From assembly GCF_001949145.1 (NCBI RefSeq), contig NW_019091410.1, forward strand, positions 934,658-998,657: a DNA stretch of 64,000 bases, read 5' to 3'. Position 1 is the first letter of the stretch. Each line of letters begins with the position of its first letter. Under the pieces are notes generated by a model that made no database searches, was not told the origin of the DNA, and saw only the letters and a list, made by a program, of their open reading frames with translations. The stretch comes from Acanthaster planci. Lineage: Eukaryota; Echinodermata; Asteroidea; Valvatida; Acanthasteridae. Below are positions 1 to 12,898 of this stretch, piece by piece. Both the position numbers and the translations under genes were made by a program.

Positions 1-161
1 CACACATTGCTACGAGGCAATAAAGAGCACTGGTAATCTCGGCACAAAAAAATTAGGGCAAAAATCTCCAGAAAATTGCCTGAGGGGTACCGAGCAGTAA
101 CAGTTAATGCAATACAGCCAGAAAGTTTTACTGTCATCTTGCAAACAAGTCTGATACTGAC
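1..161 (-). other. Start of netrin intron 4
   Basis: This begins with the GTCAGT donor next to exon 4 and continues off the window. AT-rich, nothing else recognised. Confidence 0.8.
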
Positions 162-221
162 CTGGAGGAGGCTCTTCAGGAGGTGGGCTGTTAGTGATTG
201 AGTGCTCCGGAGGAGGAATTC
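162..221 (-). CDS. NTN1: Netrin coding exon 4: proline-rich linker before the NTR domain
   Basis: This 60-base exon follows a good acceptor (ATTTTGCAG|G) and ends at donor G|GTCAGT. In the phase-1 frame it reads IPPPEHSITNSPPPEEPPP after a split codon giving Arg457, so residues 457-476. Classical netrins have a short, poorly conserved linker of this kind between the last cysteine of LE3 and the C-terminal NTR domain. In vertebrate netrin-1 the matching segment is also Pro/Glu-rich and runs into a Glu-Asp-Cys start of the NTR domain. The call rests on position, frame, both splice signals and the matching isoleucine-proline start. Sequence conservation alone would not identify it. The next exon should begin the NTR domain beyond the left edge. 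Confidence 0.85.
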
Positions 222-3200
222 CTGCAAAATAAGTGAAAAAAGAAGACTTAGTTTCACAAAAATATCACCTACCAACAACTAAAGGGTTTATCTCCAAGAC
301 GAAACATACCCAACATTCTATGCAAATATGACATACTTGGTGTGTCCCTAAACTCGGTGTTTCACTTCATTGATTGATTCAGTTGTGGTTAACTACATAA
401 AACCTGTTGAGACTGACTTCAGGTAAACAGAAGAGGGTGCGTGGGGTTCCAACATGTACCAAAAGGACCATCATTACATTTGAAAATAAACTCTCAAACT
501 AAGGATTTGTATTTTTGGACAATGAACGCAATTTTTCTTTTGAAATCAACACACTGATGTGAATAATAAGGACGCAAAAAAATTTAACTGAGAGCTAGGA
601 GTCTTATTTGCAAACTACTCTTAACACCATTGGCTCTGCTTTCAGAAAATAAGCACTTCATGTGAACGTAATCCAAATTTCAATTTCCAAAACTGTAAGC
701 TGTATTTTCAGTTGTCAGTTATTGCATGTTGGAATTGCCTTGTGTGACATATGTATGTATGTTTTTTAACTACAAGTCTCGTGGAATTCATCTTGATGTA
801 CATGTTCCATGCATCGTTTCCCTAGGGGGAAAAACCCTTCCAACACAGGCCCAGCCGGGCATGAAAGTGACAATTTCTGATTTCCGTTTACACAAAATCC
901 AAACCCTGTTGGGGCCATGAATCATGTGTTATTCTTCAGGAGCCCTGCATGCACTGGCCGTACTTTAAGGGACCGGCTTTGCAAAAACCGGTTCCCTGAA
1001 TGGGAGGGGGGTAATGACCAGCCTGGTGAGAGGCAAGGGGGGGGGAGGGAACAAAGAAAAAGTTGACCCAGGGAAGGGAAAAACATCTGCTGCGCAGTGA
1101 TAGCCTTTCAGCCACGAAGAGAGAGGGTTGGATGTCCTGGAGCACTTTTCACACTAAAGGCATCTGTGGCTGTTGTTTCTTTAAAGGTGAAGTCTCCTGT
1201 GACTCCAGTTTCCATCCTCTGTGACCTCTCTGCTTTCAAGAGTGTGGGCCTGTGCACATCGACTCGGCTGTCTGTCAGTACGACAAGAGGAAAACAGCCA
1301 CTCCGCGGTGACAGCATTTGGCACGACAATCGCTCCATGCGTCCCGCAGCACTTTCGGACAGTTAGCATATTCGCTTGGCCACTTTGCCCGACATCCTTT
1401 TTTTGAACCCAGAATCTGGAGTCTGAGCTAAAAAAAAAAAAGAGCCACTTCGGCAGCTCGCTATGCACAGATTAAATCAGGAGACAACTTATCGAGACTC
1501 GAGTCTCTTTTTTGCGGATAAGACATCTCCGCACTAATGGAATCGTGCTAGAATTCATTCCAGGGAATTGATTTTTCCCCTTTTTTAAACCATGACTCAG
1601 AGCTGACAAGACAGTGACTTGTTGCATGCCGATCATATTACCAGTGTAATTTTGTCGCTTTTTTTTTAGAAAGTATGCTAACCTTCATGTTGTTGACCCT
1701 GTTGGCTTTTTCAGATTAGGAGCCAACTTCATTCCTCTGGCAAATAGGCCGACTGAAATATGATATTTGTCAAGTTATACATCGTTGCTTCTGCTCAGAA
1801 AGCTGACAAATGAGATGTACTCACAAAATATTTGAGTATTCACGCGAGTAACATTTTAAACATCCCTTGAAAGTCTCCATTCTCACTGAGTTTTGCGCAA
1901 CTTTGCCGACTAGAATTAAAAGCCGTAACTAAGGTGGCTAATGGGCAGATGGTATGCATGCACGTTGCATTCCTCTTCGACCAAGGGAATGGCATGGCAT
2001 GATATGCCAAGTAGCATTTTCTCAGATCAGTCTGTAAGGTGGAATATGTACAAAATTTTGGCCTCAAATTTTCCAAAAATTATGAACAGAGTTCTCATTC
2101 CGGTGCAATTCACAGAAAATATTAATCAAATAAGGAACCCCCAAAAGACATTTCCTATTTTTGACCCAATCAAAGCAAATGAGTCACGAGCTCATAGGGA
2201 TACCATTGATAGCAGCTTTAAATAAAATTGTGCACATAAGAAATAAATAGGAACTGTCATCAGTCTCGCCCATTATAATTGATTAGGATGTCAAAATGAG
2301 TCATATATCAAATGTGGCAAACTGAGTATCCTAAGCCCGTTTCGTACACAAACAGACATCAAGAGAAATGCGCTCAAAACTCATTTTGTGAGATCTGATC
2401 ACATCTGGTATTCTCACTTTTGTTAGTCGACAAATCACACAAAGAATTTCAGTTATTATTCAACACGGACAACAACGCTGCCATAGGAAAATGACCGTTT
2501 GGATGTAGGTGAGCGTCGACAAAAAGGCAACTTATTCAGAGGGAGAAAATCGGGTGATAGTATCGGATGGAAAGAGATTGCGGAAACACGTTGGCCGACA
2601 CTTCAAAGGGCGGGCGGAAACCTCTTGACTGAAGCTGGGTCTCAGTGTTTTAACACCTCGGTTTGGTGAGAGAGCCATTGGCTCTCCCCCGAGAGAGATA
2701 AAGGACGCCTCGGAGGGAAGTGCTTAATACTGGGGCAGATGAGATAAACAGATGGAGAGGAAAAGAAGAAACTAGTACAAGGTGAAAGAAAAAGAAGGAA
2801 AGAGAGTGGACAAAAAAAACAAGGAAAATGTTGCAGGAAATATAAATGTCAAAGACAGTTTGAAAGATCATAAATGACAAGAAGAGTGTGTAACATTGAA
2901 TCCAAGTTTGTAGATGGCCCGATGGACATAAAGATAAGGGTTGCTTCTTGAAAACTTAGTGAAGTCGATTCTAATAGCGTGTTCCACTGATGTGTGATAC
3001 TAGAGAGAATGAGTGAATGTAATGTCCTTTGGAAAGTATTTGTCTCTTTATACAAACTGACACATCCCAAATGCAAATCTCTTTCCAGAGAGAATTTCTG
3101 TCCTTCCCCCTTCTCTGGTCCAACGGAATACCTTCAGGGAATTTTGAAACCATTCAGGAATGAGACAAAACCGTATTAGTGTAAAAAGGTCTATCAAACC

Positions 3201-4489
3201 AAGTTGTCTGTCTAACCTTCACTTCAACGCTTGCTTTCTATACATTTGCGCACGATCTTAATCACACTTGGTAAACCACCGGTGTGCTTTGAACTTCTGA
3301 GGTCGAAGAAGAAAAAGTTCAGCAGGTACTTGTACTTTTTTTCAAAACTCTTTGGGCAGGAGGGGAGGAAAGCCTCCAGAGAGAATTCTTCCAAAGAAAC
3401 TCATTAGAGGTTTTGCCACTGAGGATGATTGAGCCTGGAGGAGACCACTCGCAGAGTGTCGACAGATATGCAAGGGCAAGTTAAATAGGATCTGGCAGAG
3501 TTTCTGCAGTAGGTAGTGTGATGGTGACCGATAAAACGCCTATTTCTAGACTTTTGAGTGTCGGGGGTGGGATGGGGGGGGGAGTTGGTTGGAGACATAC
3601 AGGGCAATGACCAGGCGGAAAAGGACACGCCAGGAATCTAACTGTCTTACTTACTATGACTTGGCCAGTGGGTGGAGCCAAAGTTTTTCAATGGGGGTAT
3701 TGCTTTGGTGTTCAACAATGACCACAGTCTTAAAAGCATGTGGATGGATGCACCACACAGCATGTGATATCTTCTGCCTGCACTCTACCGACTGTCTTAA
3801 CCCAACACTTGCTGTTTTGCTTAACTTTTATTGTGATGAACCACCAACAAGAGATTCTCCACTGTGATGACTGCATTATCGCCAAAAAGGAGCCATCCAT
3901 TTTTTTTTTCTCCTGGCAAACGCAGCTGCCTTTTGAGACCTGCCAAACCAGAACCAAGTATTTTTCATGCTCTTTACTTTTGGTTTTAATCCACACTATT
4001 GGCCTTGGGCACTTTTAAGGGTGAAAAAAAAAAAAAAAAGCTGACACAATGGTGAACACAAACGGGGAAAAAATAACATATTTTATAACCCAAATTGCTC
4101 CAATGCGAGCCGTGGCATTTTTTGAAGGGGGAGATATTTATCATAGCTAAGGGAGGGGATTAGAGGGACCGCTGTTCTGTTTTCATAGTTAACAATTCAG
4201 CTATTGAAATGCCCCTCCTGCTTGCTCGGGGAAAATAAGGAGGAAGCGGTTGTATGGCTTTGGTTTAGCTACACTCAAGAAATCTCCTGCAATGGTGCTG
4301 ACAGTGTTAGGCTTCGGGGAAGAAAAAACAAACCCAGATCTGAGATCTTTGTTATGAACCAAAACAGAGTTCAGGGAGGCCTATTTCAAGGTGGCAACAA
4401 AAGAACATCACCACAATGGTCCTAAACACTTTGAAAGAGTTACTTTTCAGTTTTTCCTTGCAGGACTCCATGCGTTCCATATGATCTAG

Positions 4490-4620
4490 GAGCTGGGCTG
4501 GATCTTTCTTCGCCTTGTAAGTCTGGGACCTAGGTTCAAATCCCACTGTGGCCAGCATGTGGATTGGCAGCAGTCTGGTCAAGTTCTCACAAATCAGCCA
4601 CAAGTCAGTTTAGTCTCATG
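4490..4620 (+). repeat. tRNA-derived SINE-like fragment
   Basis: GGTTCAAATCC at 4533-4543 matches the RNA polymerase III B box. It is followed by a non-tRNA tail, and no cloverleaf can be folded around it. This pattern fits a degraded tRNA-derived SINE rather than a tRNA gene. Ends are approximate. Confidence 0.5.
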
Positions 4621-7600
4621 GCACGTCACAAACTATTTGAATGAACAGCGATGATATACCTTATTCATTATTGTTCACTCTTGTTTCTTATGACTAGACC
4701 TGTGAGTTGACTTACGATGGATTTAGCTAGAAGTCTGAAGATTGAATTTTGCAGTATTGGGTTTTCAAATCAGGCCAGTCTTGACTAAAATATCACTCCA
4801 GAGTTCTGCTCCCATCTGTCTAATCCCAGAAGTTTCTGTCTTCTTAACTGAACACTTTCTCTCAAATTTCAGAACGTCTAAGCCACAGTGCTCATTGCAA
4901 CATTTGCTTTGCATATTGCAACCACTTTTAGGCATCTTTTGCAACTTTTTCTTTTATTCTAGATGCAGGATTTGACACAAAAAGCCCGGTTCAGTTTACT
5001 CAGGAATTCTGGAATCTAACAGCCATCTCTTCTGAGCTGCTTTCATATTCTTTTGACAAAAGAGGGCCCAACACCTAATCTTTGCCCTGCCAAAAACCCT
5101 TTCAGAAGATCAATGGAAGTGATTTTAAATTTTCAAAAGCAGTGGACGATCATCTGAAATTGAGCTTTTTTGCACGTTTCAAGGTGCCCATGAGCATTCA
5201 CAGTAATTTACTCGGCCTCAAACGTCATTCTTCCGTGGAAGGCTTGGGGCTATGTTGGAATTGCTCTGCAGAGGTCTGGTGTAAAGAAACACGGCTTTGA
5301 ATTGAAATTGCTTCTCTACTCTAAACTTCGTGTTATAAAACAGCATCTTTCACTAACACCAGTCCTACATGCAGGAGTACCAGATGACGATTGCTTTCCC
5401 GAGGCATGTTGGAAGCTGTGGCTTGTGTGTAGTAATCTTTAGAAACTGCACACTGTTGTAAATCATTTCTGTTGCTAAGTGGCAAATCACGTACAAATGT
5501 TCTTGTGTGTGCAGTGTACTGTGTCTTACATGTTTGTTGAGCCTGAGTTCGGTACAATGAACTTTTTCTCACAGTAACGTGTATTTCAAAAGAGTAGTCT
5601 GTCTACTTGACTGTTGTCAAGTGGCTGTTAATCATGCGATTGCGTTTCCTTTGGTTTCTTGGCTGTTGCTTTGACGGATTCATTGCCCAAATGTGCAGTG
5701 CCAAAATGCCTTTTTATTATAAATTAACAAGCCTTCTTGTGAACAATTCAACTAATACCACACACTAGAGGTATAAAAACAACAACGTTACATTGAAACT
5801 TGACGTTATATCAAATCAGTTTGGATTGGAATGTTAAATCAGTTTTTCAAAACCTATAAAGTTTCAGCGGCCAGACAGCCACTCTTGCTTGTCAAAACAA
5901 GAAATGTAATTTCAGTTTCACAAAAAATCCACTGCATCATAACTGAAGTAAGCTCTCCTTCTAGAGTTGGTCTCCGTTGCAATATCCTCGGACCAAGGTC
6001 ATTCTAATGTCAGCTGCAATAACATCTTGGAACTCTTGAAGACGTCGCATGGGGAAAATCCGCAATTAAAAAAGCCTCCAACGTGAGACAAAATGACTGC
6101 TACCTGACAGCAGCTAAACACTTTCACACTCTATTGGATAACCCACACATAATCACTTTTCGAGACAAAATTTTGACGAATGGCCTTAAGGTCCTCAAAC
6201 CTCATCTGACGAAACAAAGTGAAACTTGGTATGGTCATAGGCAGTGAAGATTTGTACTTACTTGTGAGTGTTTATGAAACAGGGGTGCACTTGTGCAAAA
6301 GGATGGTGGACTTGCTGTGCACAAATGATGGCGGGTGAAGGTATCTACACATCTTTGTGCTCAATAACTTTGGTGGTGTGATTATATATTACTGAAATGT
6401 GAAGAGCTAGGTGCAAAATAACAAGGCAAGTGAAAACTGCTCTGCCGACTATAATGGCAGGAGTAGAACGACTTTTGCCAAGAGACATTCACAGTGTTGC
6501 AACTTGTGTCAGCGTGACTGATATTTCAATCTGTGGCCTCCGCATCAAAATCAACACTGGCAACTTGCATCCTGTCTTCAGCCAATTAACAAAGACTTTT
6601 CCTTTTGGTTAAGCATTGCTGCAAGAATGGGATGCTGTGAATGGCTCCGGACAAAAACCGGTACCTTGTTAAACAACAGTCCTATTTTTTTACAAGTCTA
6701 TGTGGTGCATACCTGTGATCTCTACAAGTGCGGTGACCAGTGCAGATGGACAAAATGTGCACATGGAAAGGAAAAGAAAACATTAAGAAAAATACAGCAG
6801 TTAGCAGAAACATATAATCATTGGTCAATTTCCGATAAAAGTCACTTGTTTTGGTCCTCCACATTATCCATGAAACTATTCAAATGCTTAAGTTGTGCTT
6901 TGCACTCATTTTCAGTGCATCTTTCTTCCTTAGTTTATTGCTCAATCAAGACATCTGACATCAGATTTCAAATTTTCATGGAGTGACATAATGCAGAGGG
7001 AAATATCTTTGATTTTTTGTCAGCGAAAAAAAAATTGCAATTCGCATTTTCTTCTCAACCCTTTGGCCAAAACCACTTTGAAGAACACCATTTTTGCAAA
7101 ATCCCCCCCCCTTCAAAAAAAGATTTTTTTTTCAATAAAACATGCACTTAAAACTTGTTATGCCTAATAGCCAAATTTATGAACAGTACCTCCGGAACTT
7201 AAAATGGATATAAAGAGAAATGTACACGCATAAATCCGGCATTTATGGATTTATTTGTGGGTGTTGATTGATTTGTGGGATTGCATCAAGGTTGTCAGCA
7301 CTGGTAACTTGCGCGGCAAGGCCAAAACACAGGCCTAGCAGTGCTAAAACTCTGGTCATGCAAAACCTATGTTTCTGACTAAAAAAAAAGCAGGTCAGGC
7401 AACAAGCTTTGCATGCAAACACCCCTCCATTTCAAGAGGTTAGTGACCATTTCCTCAACTGATGGCATGCTTGGATCGTGGAATGATGGTCACTGGAAAA
7501 ACGAGAACAAAACTGCTCGCAGAGGGGCCTTGTGTACAGTTTTATTGCCAAAATCAGGGTTGCATATGCATGCAACATACTGTCCAGAACAGACCCACAA

Positions 7601-8405
7601 AGAAACATGACTGTCACATGTTTTTCAACGGAAACATTTCATTTTTGCTTTTTTCACATGCATTTTAACCTCAGCAGTGCCCAGGAATGATCAAATATGT
7701 CTCAATGCCAACAAAACAAAGCTTGTCTGTTCATGAATTGAAAATAATAACATTTGGTGATTTCCATAAATGCTTATCGAAGATTCTGAAATAACAAAGT
7801 GATTTGAGGGATGAAGAGAACTTTTAGAGGGCTACAAGGACCCTCAGGGATGGCAACACTTGAGTCTTCAAATGTTGCCTGTCATTTGAGGTTTGGTTTG
7901 CAATGCAGGCGGTAGGATCTTCCTAATCTGATCCTATTTCTCATTTCTGAGAAGAGTTGGCCTGCACAGGTGGCCACCCAAAAGGCTGTTTCCTTATTAA
8001 AGGGATTGGGAGAAATATTTTGGATGACTTCAGGGGTCATAAGATGAGAATTGGAAGTGAAGCAGAAGATCGATATACATTCTGTGGTTTTCACTCTGGC
8101 GTGAATAATTGTAAATGAAATTTTGCGGTGCAGTTACGTCCGCAGTGGACCATTCCCACACAGGCACATGTACATGACAAGTATAAAGACTGCGATATCT
8201 TGGAACTTTCCATTTCCGTTTTGCACTGATTCGGTGCTACTTGCCGGCGGAATTCTCCGACACGGCACACGTTTTCCACTTGGGCACTGTCCGGGTTAAA
8301 CCGCTTGAATGAAATGGTCAACACACTGCCGAAAAGTTCTGAAAGTGTGGAGAATTCACTTATAGCCCCCTCCCCCAAGAGAATCATACGTGATTTTCTT
8401 GAACA

Positions 8406-8544
8406 GGGTCATTCCATGAGGTTGGGGCATGTAAAACAGTGTCAATTTGGAATCCACATGCAGAGAAATAGCTGTTCATTTTTACAGAACCCACGTAACA
8501 ATGGACACCGTCACAAATTGTGCCCCGACCTCATGGAATGACCC
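8406..8544. mobile_element. 139-bp MITE with 24-bp terminal inverted repeats
   Basis: The ends 8406-8429 and 8521-8544 are inverted repeats matching at 23 of 24 positions, starting GGGTCATTCCATGAGGT. They are flanked by the direct repeat AACA (8402-8405 and 8545-8548), a plausible 4-bp target duplication. There is no coding capacity, so it is a non-autonomous DNA transposon. The superfamily cannot be assigned from these data. Confidence 0.8.
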
Positions 8545-8575
8545 AACAACCAAAGCGAATGCGATTCTTCAGTTT

Positions 8576-8706
8576 TATAATAGAAAGTAGGTTTGCGGTA
8601 GCACCATGGACGTATCTCTTTTGTGAGTATTTGTGGGTCTTTTAACCACAAATACTCACAAAAGAGATACGTCCATGGTGCTACCGCAAACCTACTTTCT
8701 ATTATA
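8576..8706. repeat. Perfect inverted repeat: 61-bp arms, 9-nt loop
   Basis: Positions 8576-8636 and 8646-8706 are exact reverse complements with only 8637-8645 between them. The arms begin TATAATAGAAAG, so the outer TA could be a Tc1/mariner-type target duplication. The total absence of mismatches implies a very recent origin, active gene conversion or a cloning/assembly foldback artefact. If transcribed it would form a long perfect RNA hairpin. Confidence 0.85.
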
Positions 8707-8918
8707 CCTCTTCACCATGCAAACCTTCAAGACTTATCTTCAGTTTTAGTCACCAAGCATGCAGCACTCATGCAAACAGTCCCCATGCCAAGACAAACCA
8801 AACATTTCTAATTTAGGATTTGTTAAACCTCTTCTTGTTGACACACAACTATTTGATTTCTGCCCATGCAATTCCCGTGAGTATTTATATGGTTCTATAG
8901 GATTTGTAAGCAACGGCA

Positions 8919-9072
8919 GACTTTGAGACGCTCGGTGGCAACAAACATACCGGTCCTTTTTACCGGTTCTGAGCATGTGCACGCTGCTCTGAGCATGCTT
9001 GCGTAGTTCTGAGCATGAGCTATACTTTGAAAACGGACCGGTATGTCTTCTGCCACCAGTGTCTCAAAATCT
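8919..9072. mobile_element. Foldback element with internal 20-bp tandem repeat
   Basis: Arms 8919-8956 and 9035-9072 are inverted repeats at about 80% identity, sharing TTTGAGAC, GGTGGCA and ACATACCGGTCC. Between them CTGAGCATG recurs at 8969, 8989 and 9009, exactly 20 bp apart. There is no coding capacity. This fits a decayed MITE or foldback element with an internal minisatellite seed. Confidence 0.7.
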
Positions 9073-9209
9073 CCCACCGACGGACTACACCAGTGCCAAC
9101 TACTTGTATATCATGTTTGGTTTTTTTTAAGTATGCAAGTAACTGCCACATAAACCACATGGAGGGAGACTAAGTTGACTTTATTTTATGTTAAATCTGT
9201 GAGGTTTGA

Positions 9210-9600
9210 CAGACAAAATGACTAGAGCGGGATATGAACCTGCAACCACTGAACACAACTACCAACAGTAAAATTGAGCCTTCGGTAGGAAAACTGATCA
9301 CTGTAACTCTGCCCAACTGACAATTGGGCAACACGCACGCACTTCTCCCATGCAGGCTCCAGGTGCGTGCACGTCGTACACAAAGTGCACACAAGTCTGA
9401 CTTCCGTCGGGGGTTCAATCTTTCGACCACTCACGGCCGAGACTGTTCAAAGCATCATGGGAGAGGACTTCACAGAAGGGTCTAATTGGTCCCTTGCTTG
9501 TTCATGCACAGAGACCGTTAGAAGGATTGATCAGTTGATAGAGATATGGAGCGGTGTCCCAGAAGTCCAGGGTTCAAATCCTGCTAAGTCAATTCCTTTG
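9210..9600. repeat. Cluster of SINE-like pol III B-box motifs
   Basis: Three tRNA B-box-like motifs occur within about 350 bp: minus strand at about 9231-9240 (GGTTCATATC), plus strand at 9411-9420 (GGGTTCAATC) and plus strand at 9571-9580 (GGTTCAAATC). None is embedded in a foldable tRNA. The region resembles nested or rearranged tRNA-derived SINEs. Boundaries are uncertain. Confidence 0.4.
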
Positions 9601-12600
9601 CTCTACTTTTTTGTTGCAAATACTGAATTCATACGCTTTTTACTTGGGAAGGCAGCAGGATTAATCTGGCATTAATATCAATTAAAGCTGGTTATTTTTT
9701 TTCTAAGCTACAATGTATGCCTGCATTGCCATGCTCTGTTATATTGGGTTAAACGTGTTAAGTGAACATATTTATGCAGAAATAATGAGCAAGTTAGTTT
9801 GGATTTTGGCATTTTAAATAAAAATTTTTTTCTAAATTTCGTAAATGTTCATTGGTCTTTGAACCCCCAAAATCTTACGTTATGCAGTTCTTTTTACAAT
9901 GAAATAATTACTTTAACTTCAAACCCCCCATTTCTGCACCAACATGATTTCAGAAAAAAAAGTCCTAGAACTTTACGAAGAGTACTCATTTCAAAACTTT
10001 ACGTGAAAGAAACTTTTCTATTCAAAGTGACAAAGCTTTGAGAGGTAATCAGAATTTAATTCAAACACTAGTATTCCTTTCTGTGAGTATTTTTCAACAT
10101 TGCAGCCATCTTGTCACCTTGTTTAGAGTTCCTCCAATAGATTAGGTTAAATGTTGTGTCAAGTCAGGAGTTTCCCCACAAATTTCACAATGAAATGGCA
10201 CAACAACTTGTAGGCAGGAGCTAGAAGTGACTTTCTCGCATAGGTTTGTGCATAAAGTGCGACACTTCATAGCGGGACCGAATGAACAAAACACAATGAG
10301 ACAATGTTGATTGTTGAGCCAATCTTACGAAGGATAACCACACAGATCTGCATGAAAAAATTACAACGTATAAAATCTAAAATCGAGCAAGGAAGTGCGT
10401 AACGAGAAAAAAAGACAGAAATCTGGGAAATTCTTCAAACATCAAGAGGCTTGTTTTGAACTCAATGGCTGATTTGATTTGGAAAATAGGAACAATATGC
10501 ATCTCTCCATCTTTTCCAACAATCTTGTGACATGTGATGGCTACAATGTGTCAAAGCAGAGAACACCAGCGGTACAACTCGATTGGTTAAAATCCCTAAC
10601 GCTCCCATATACACCAAACCTTTTACAGTTCATTAGAAAAGAAACCGGGAGTTGCCGGTACCCTGCCTACAGTTTAAAGCCCCAGGTTGCAGAATGAGAC
10701 CAAGCTTTGTGGGCTACCGGTATCATATACTACAGACTGGATAGGTCCATGTACATTTTGTTCATGAAAAACCAAAAGCAGAAAAAAAGGATTGTTTCCC
10801 TTCTTTTTAAATTTGAAAACAAAAACTGAAAACAAGTTATCTAACAATTGTTCAACATGTACTAAATACATGTCAGTGTATGGGCAAAACAATTAAATGG
10901 TTTTCGTTTATCTACTTCAAAATGCCAAATAAAAAAGAGAAACAAGTTGTTCTCATTTTTCATATTTCAAACTCAAAGCTATCGTTTCTATTCTTTCATT
11001 TTTAAATGTGAAAATGAAGAACACGGCAATTTTTCAATTTTTGCATTCCGTTTTGAAAAAAAAAATGAAAAATGAATGAATGAAACATACATGGACCCTG
11101 TTACCGGATGCACTACCCAAATATACACTAATACAACACACAAGCCCCTGAGCGAAGTGTGATGCAGACAAAAATCACCAAAAAAGGACAAAACATTGAT
11201 CTAGCAGGAAGCAAATGTTTCAAAACATGTACCAATCTTCAGGCAGTTAAACTAAAAGCTATCTTTCTGGTTTCTCTCTTGCAAAAGATAGGAAGAAGGG
11301 AAAAACGGCTACAGTCTAACAGAACTTGAGCAACTGAAAAAAGGAAAAGGTCATTCTTGGTCAGAAGATATCGATCCATGCTCAGAGAGAGCAAGGCAAA
11401 AAAAACGGACAAAAAAAATTCCCGGTTTACCAGAATCACCCCATTCAAGGTCCTGTCCATCTAAGTTGGGCACAACAGTAGCTGATGATTTCAAAATAAA
11501 AAAAAAATGAGCACACAGCAGATAAATTCAAAAGGCATCGTGAAAAAAACAAAAAACTGAAGTAGAAAACATATAAATGAAGAAAACTGACAGTAATAAA
11601 ACACACTGATCTGCCCTGCCACACTAACATTTTAAAAACAATTCTATTAAATGAATATGAAAATTACTAGTTTTAAAGGCATTATTTGAGTTCGTATTAA
11701 AAGAGTGCGTACTCTTATTTACAAGGAGTGAAATTTCCTTCTAGTATCACCTATTGAACTAGGGACAAGGTGAAATAAAACTGGGTATCTGTAATCTGGG
11801 TTTGTTTTTTCAAATCTTGCATTTTTGCAAAAGCACAAAGTCCCTAGTTTCAGAAAAGCGTATGGTGAAACTTCACTCGACGGAAATAAGAGAACGGCAC
11901 AGCTGGGGACGGCTAAGGCTGCTTTGTGGGGGAGGGGGGGCAGGGCTTAGGCTGCTTGGGCAAAACAAAACAACAAGATTCAACATTAAACCCCTTCATG
12001 ACGTTCTTCAAATTTCTCTGCTTGGGACATTTGTCACGCATCATTTGACGAAGAACCATTTTCCTTCCATCGATTACGCAATGTTTAGATCGGGACATTT
12101 TTGAAAGTTCACAGCTTCAACATGTTACATGTAAATATCATAGACTCTCTCAGTGGCCATGGACCACCTTTATATCGGGACATCCTTTTCAGCTCAAGGA
12201 TCTTGACACGTGATTGTCTTCTTTTAATTTCTACGCGATTTTTAACTTCGCAGCAAGATTTCCCTTTCATGTCATGTGGTATCGATAATGTTGAATCGGT
12301 ACACCGATGTGAAACACTCATCGGGGGCCGAGGGTTGGACATGCACATTAAAATATGTTTGGTGAGTGGACAGCCATGCAATGCGCGGTGAACTGGCGAT
12401 GATACGCGGTGAGCTTGATTGTACACGACAAACTAATTCTGCAATGTCAATGAAAGAACTGTTGAAATAAAAACACAGGTCCTGAAAAGATCGTGAAGTG
12501 TTTCATGAAACAAATCCACGGGTGAAACTTTGACACTACTATCACCTTGAACTACTTGAAAATTACAATGATAAACGACTAGAGATAAAAGAACCTTCAT

Positions 12601-12898
12601 TGACGGTTTGATATGGTAAACTGATTGGTCAAACATTTTCAGTCCAATGAAATAACGCATGATGGAGGATTGTACTATGGTAACTGGCGTTTCCTTTGAT
12701 AGTGCATGAGTTTCATGAGGGTATGTGATCTAGGAGAGAGAAATGTCGATGCTTACAAGAATGTTGAGGTGGTTAGAATGGATAAATGGGTGCAAAACAA
12801 AAGTAACTTCATATATTAGTACTTATTCATGCAGTGCAACTCTTAACATGGTAAGGGCTATGTAAAAAAAAAAAGAGTCTGGTTTCCAGACGGCTTAC

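Larger units (their letters stand above)
222..12898 (-). other. Netrin intron 3 (12.7 kb)
   Basis: The intron is AT-rich with many short homopolymer runs. Supported contents are SINE-like debris at 4.5 and 9.2-9.6 kb and three inverted-repeat elements between 8.4 and 9.1 kb. I see no convincing coding exon in the remaining stretches (222-4480, 4630-8400 and 9610-12898). The open frames there are short, unrelated to known domains and not flanked by paired splice signals. Regulatory elements cannot be excluded from a single sequence. Confidence 0.85.

Noticed and set aside
9541-9600. Possible tRNA gene around GGTTCAAATC
   Set aside because: Only the B-box arm is tRNA-like; acceptor, D and anticodon stems do not form, so a SINE remnant is more likely.
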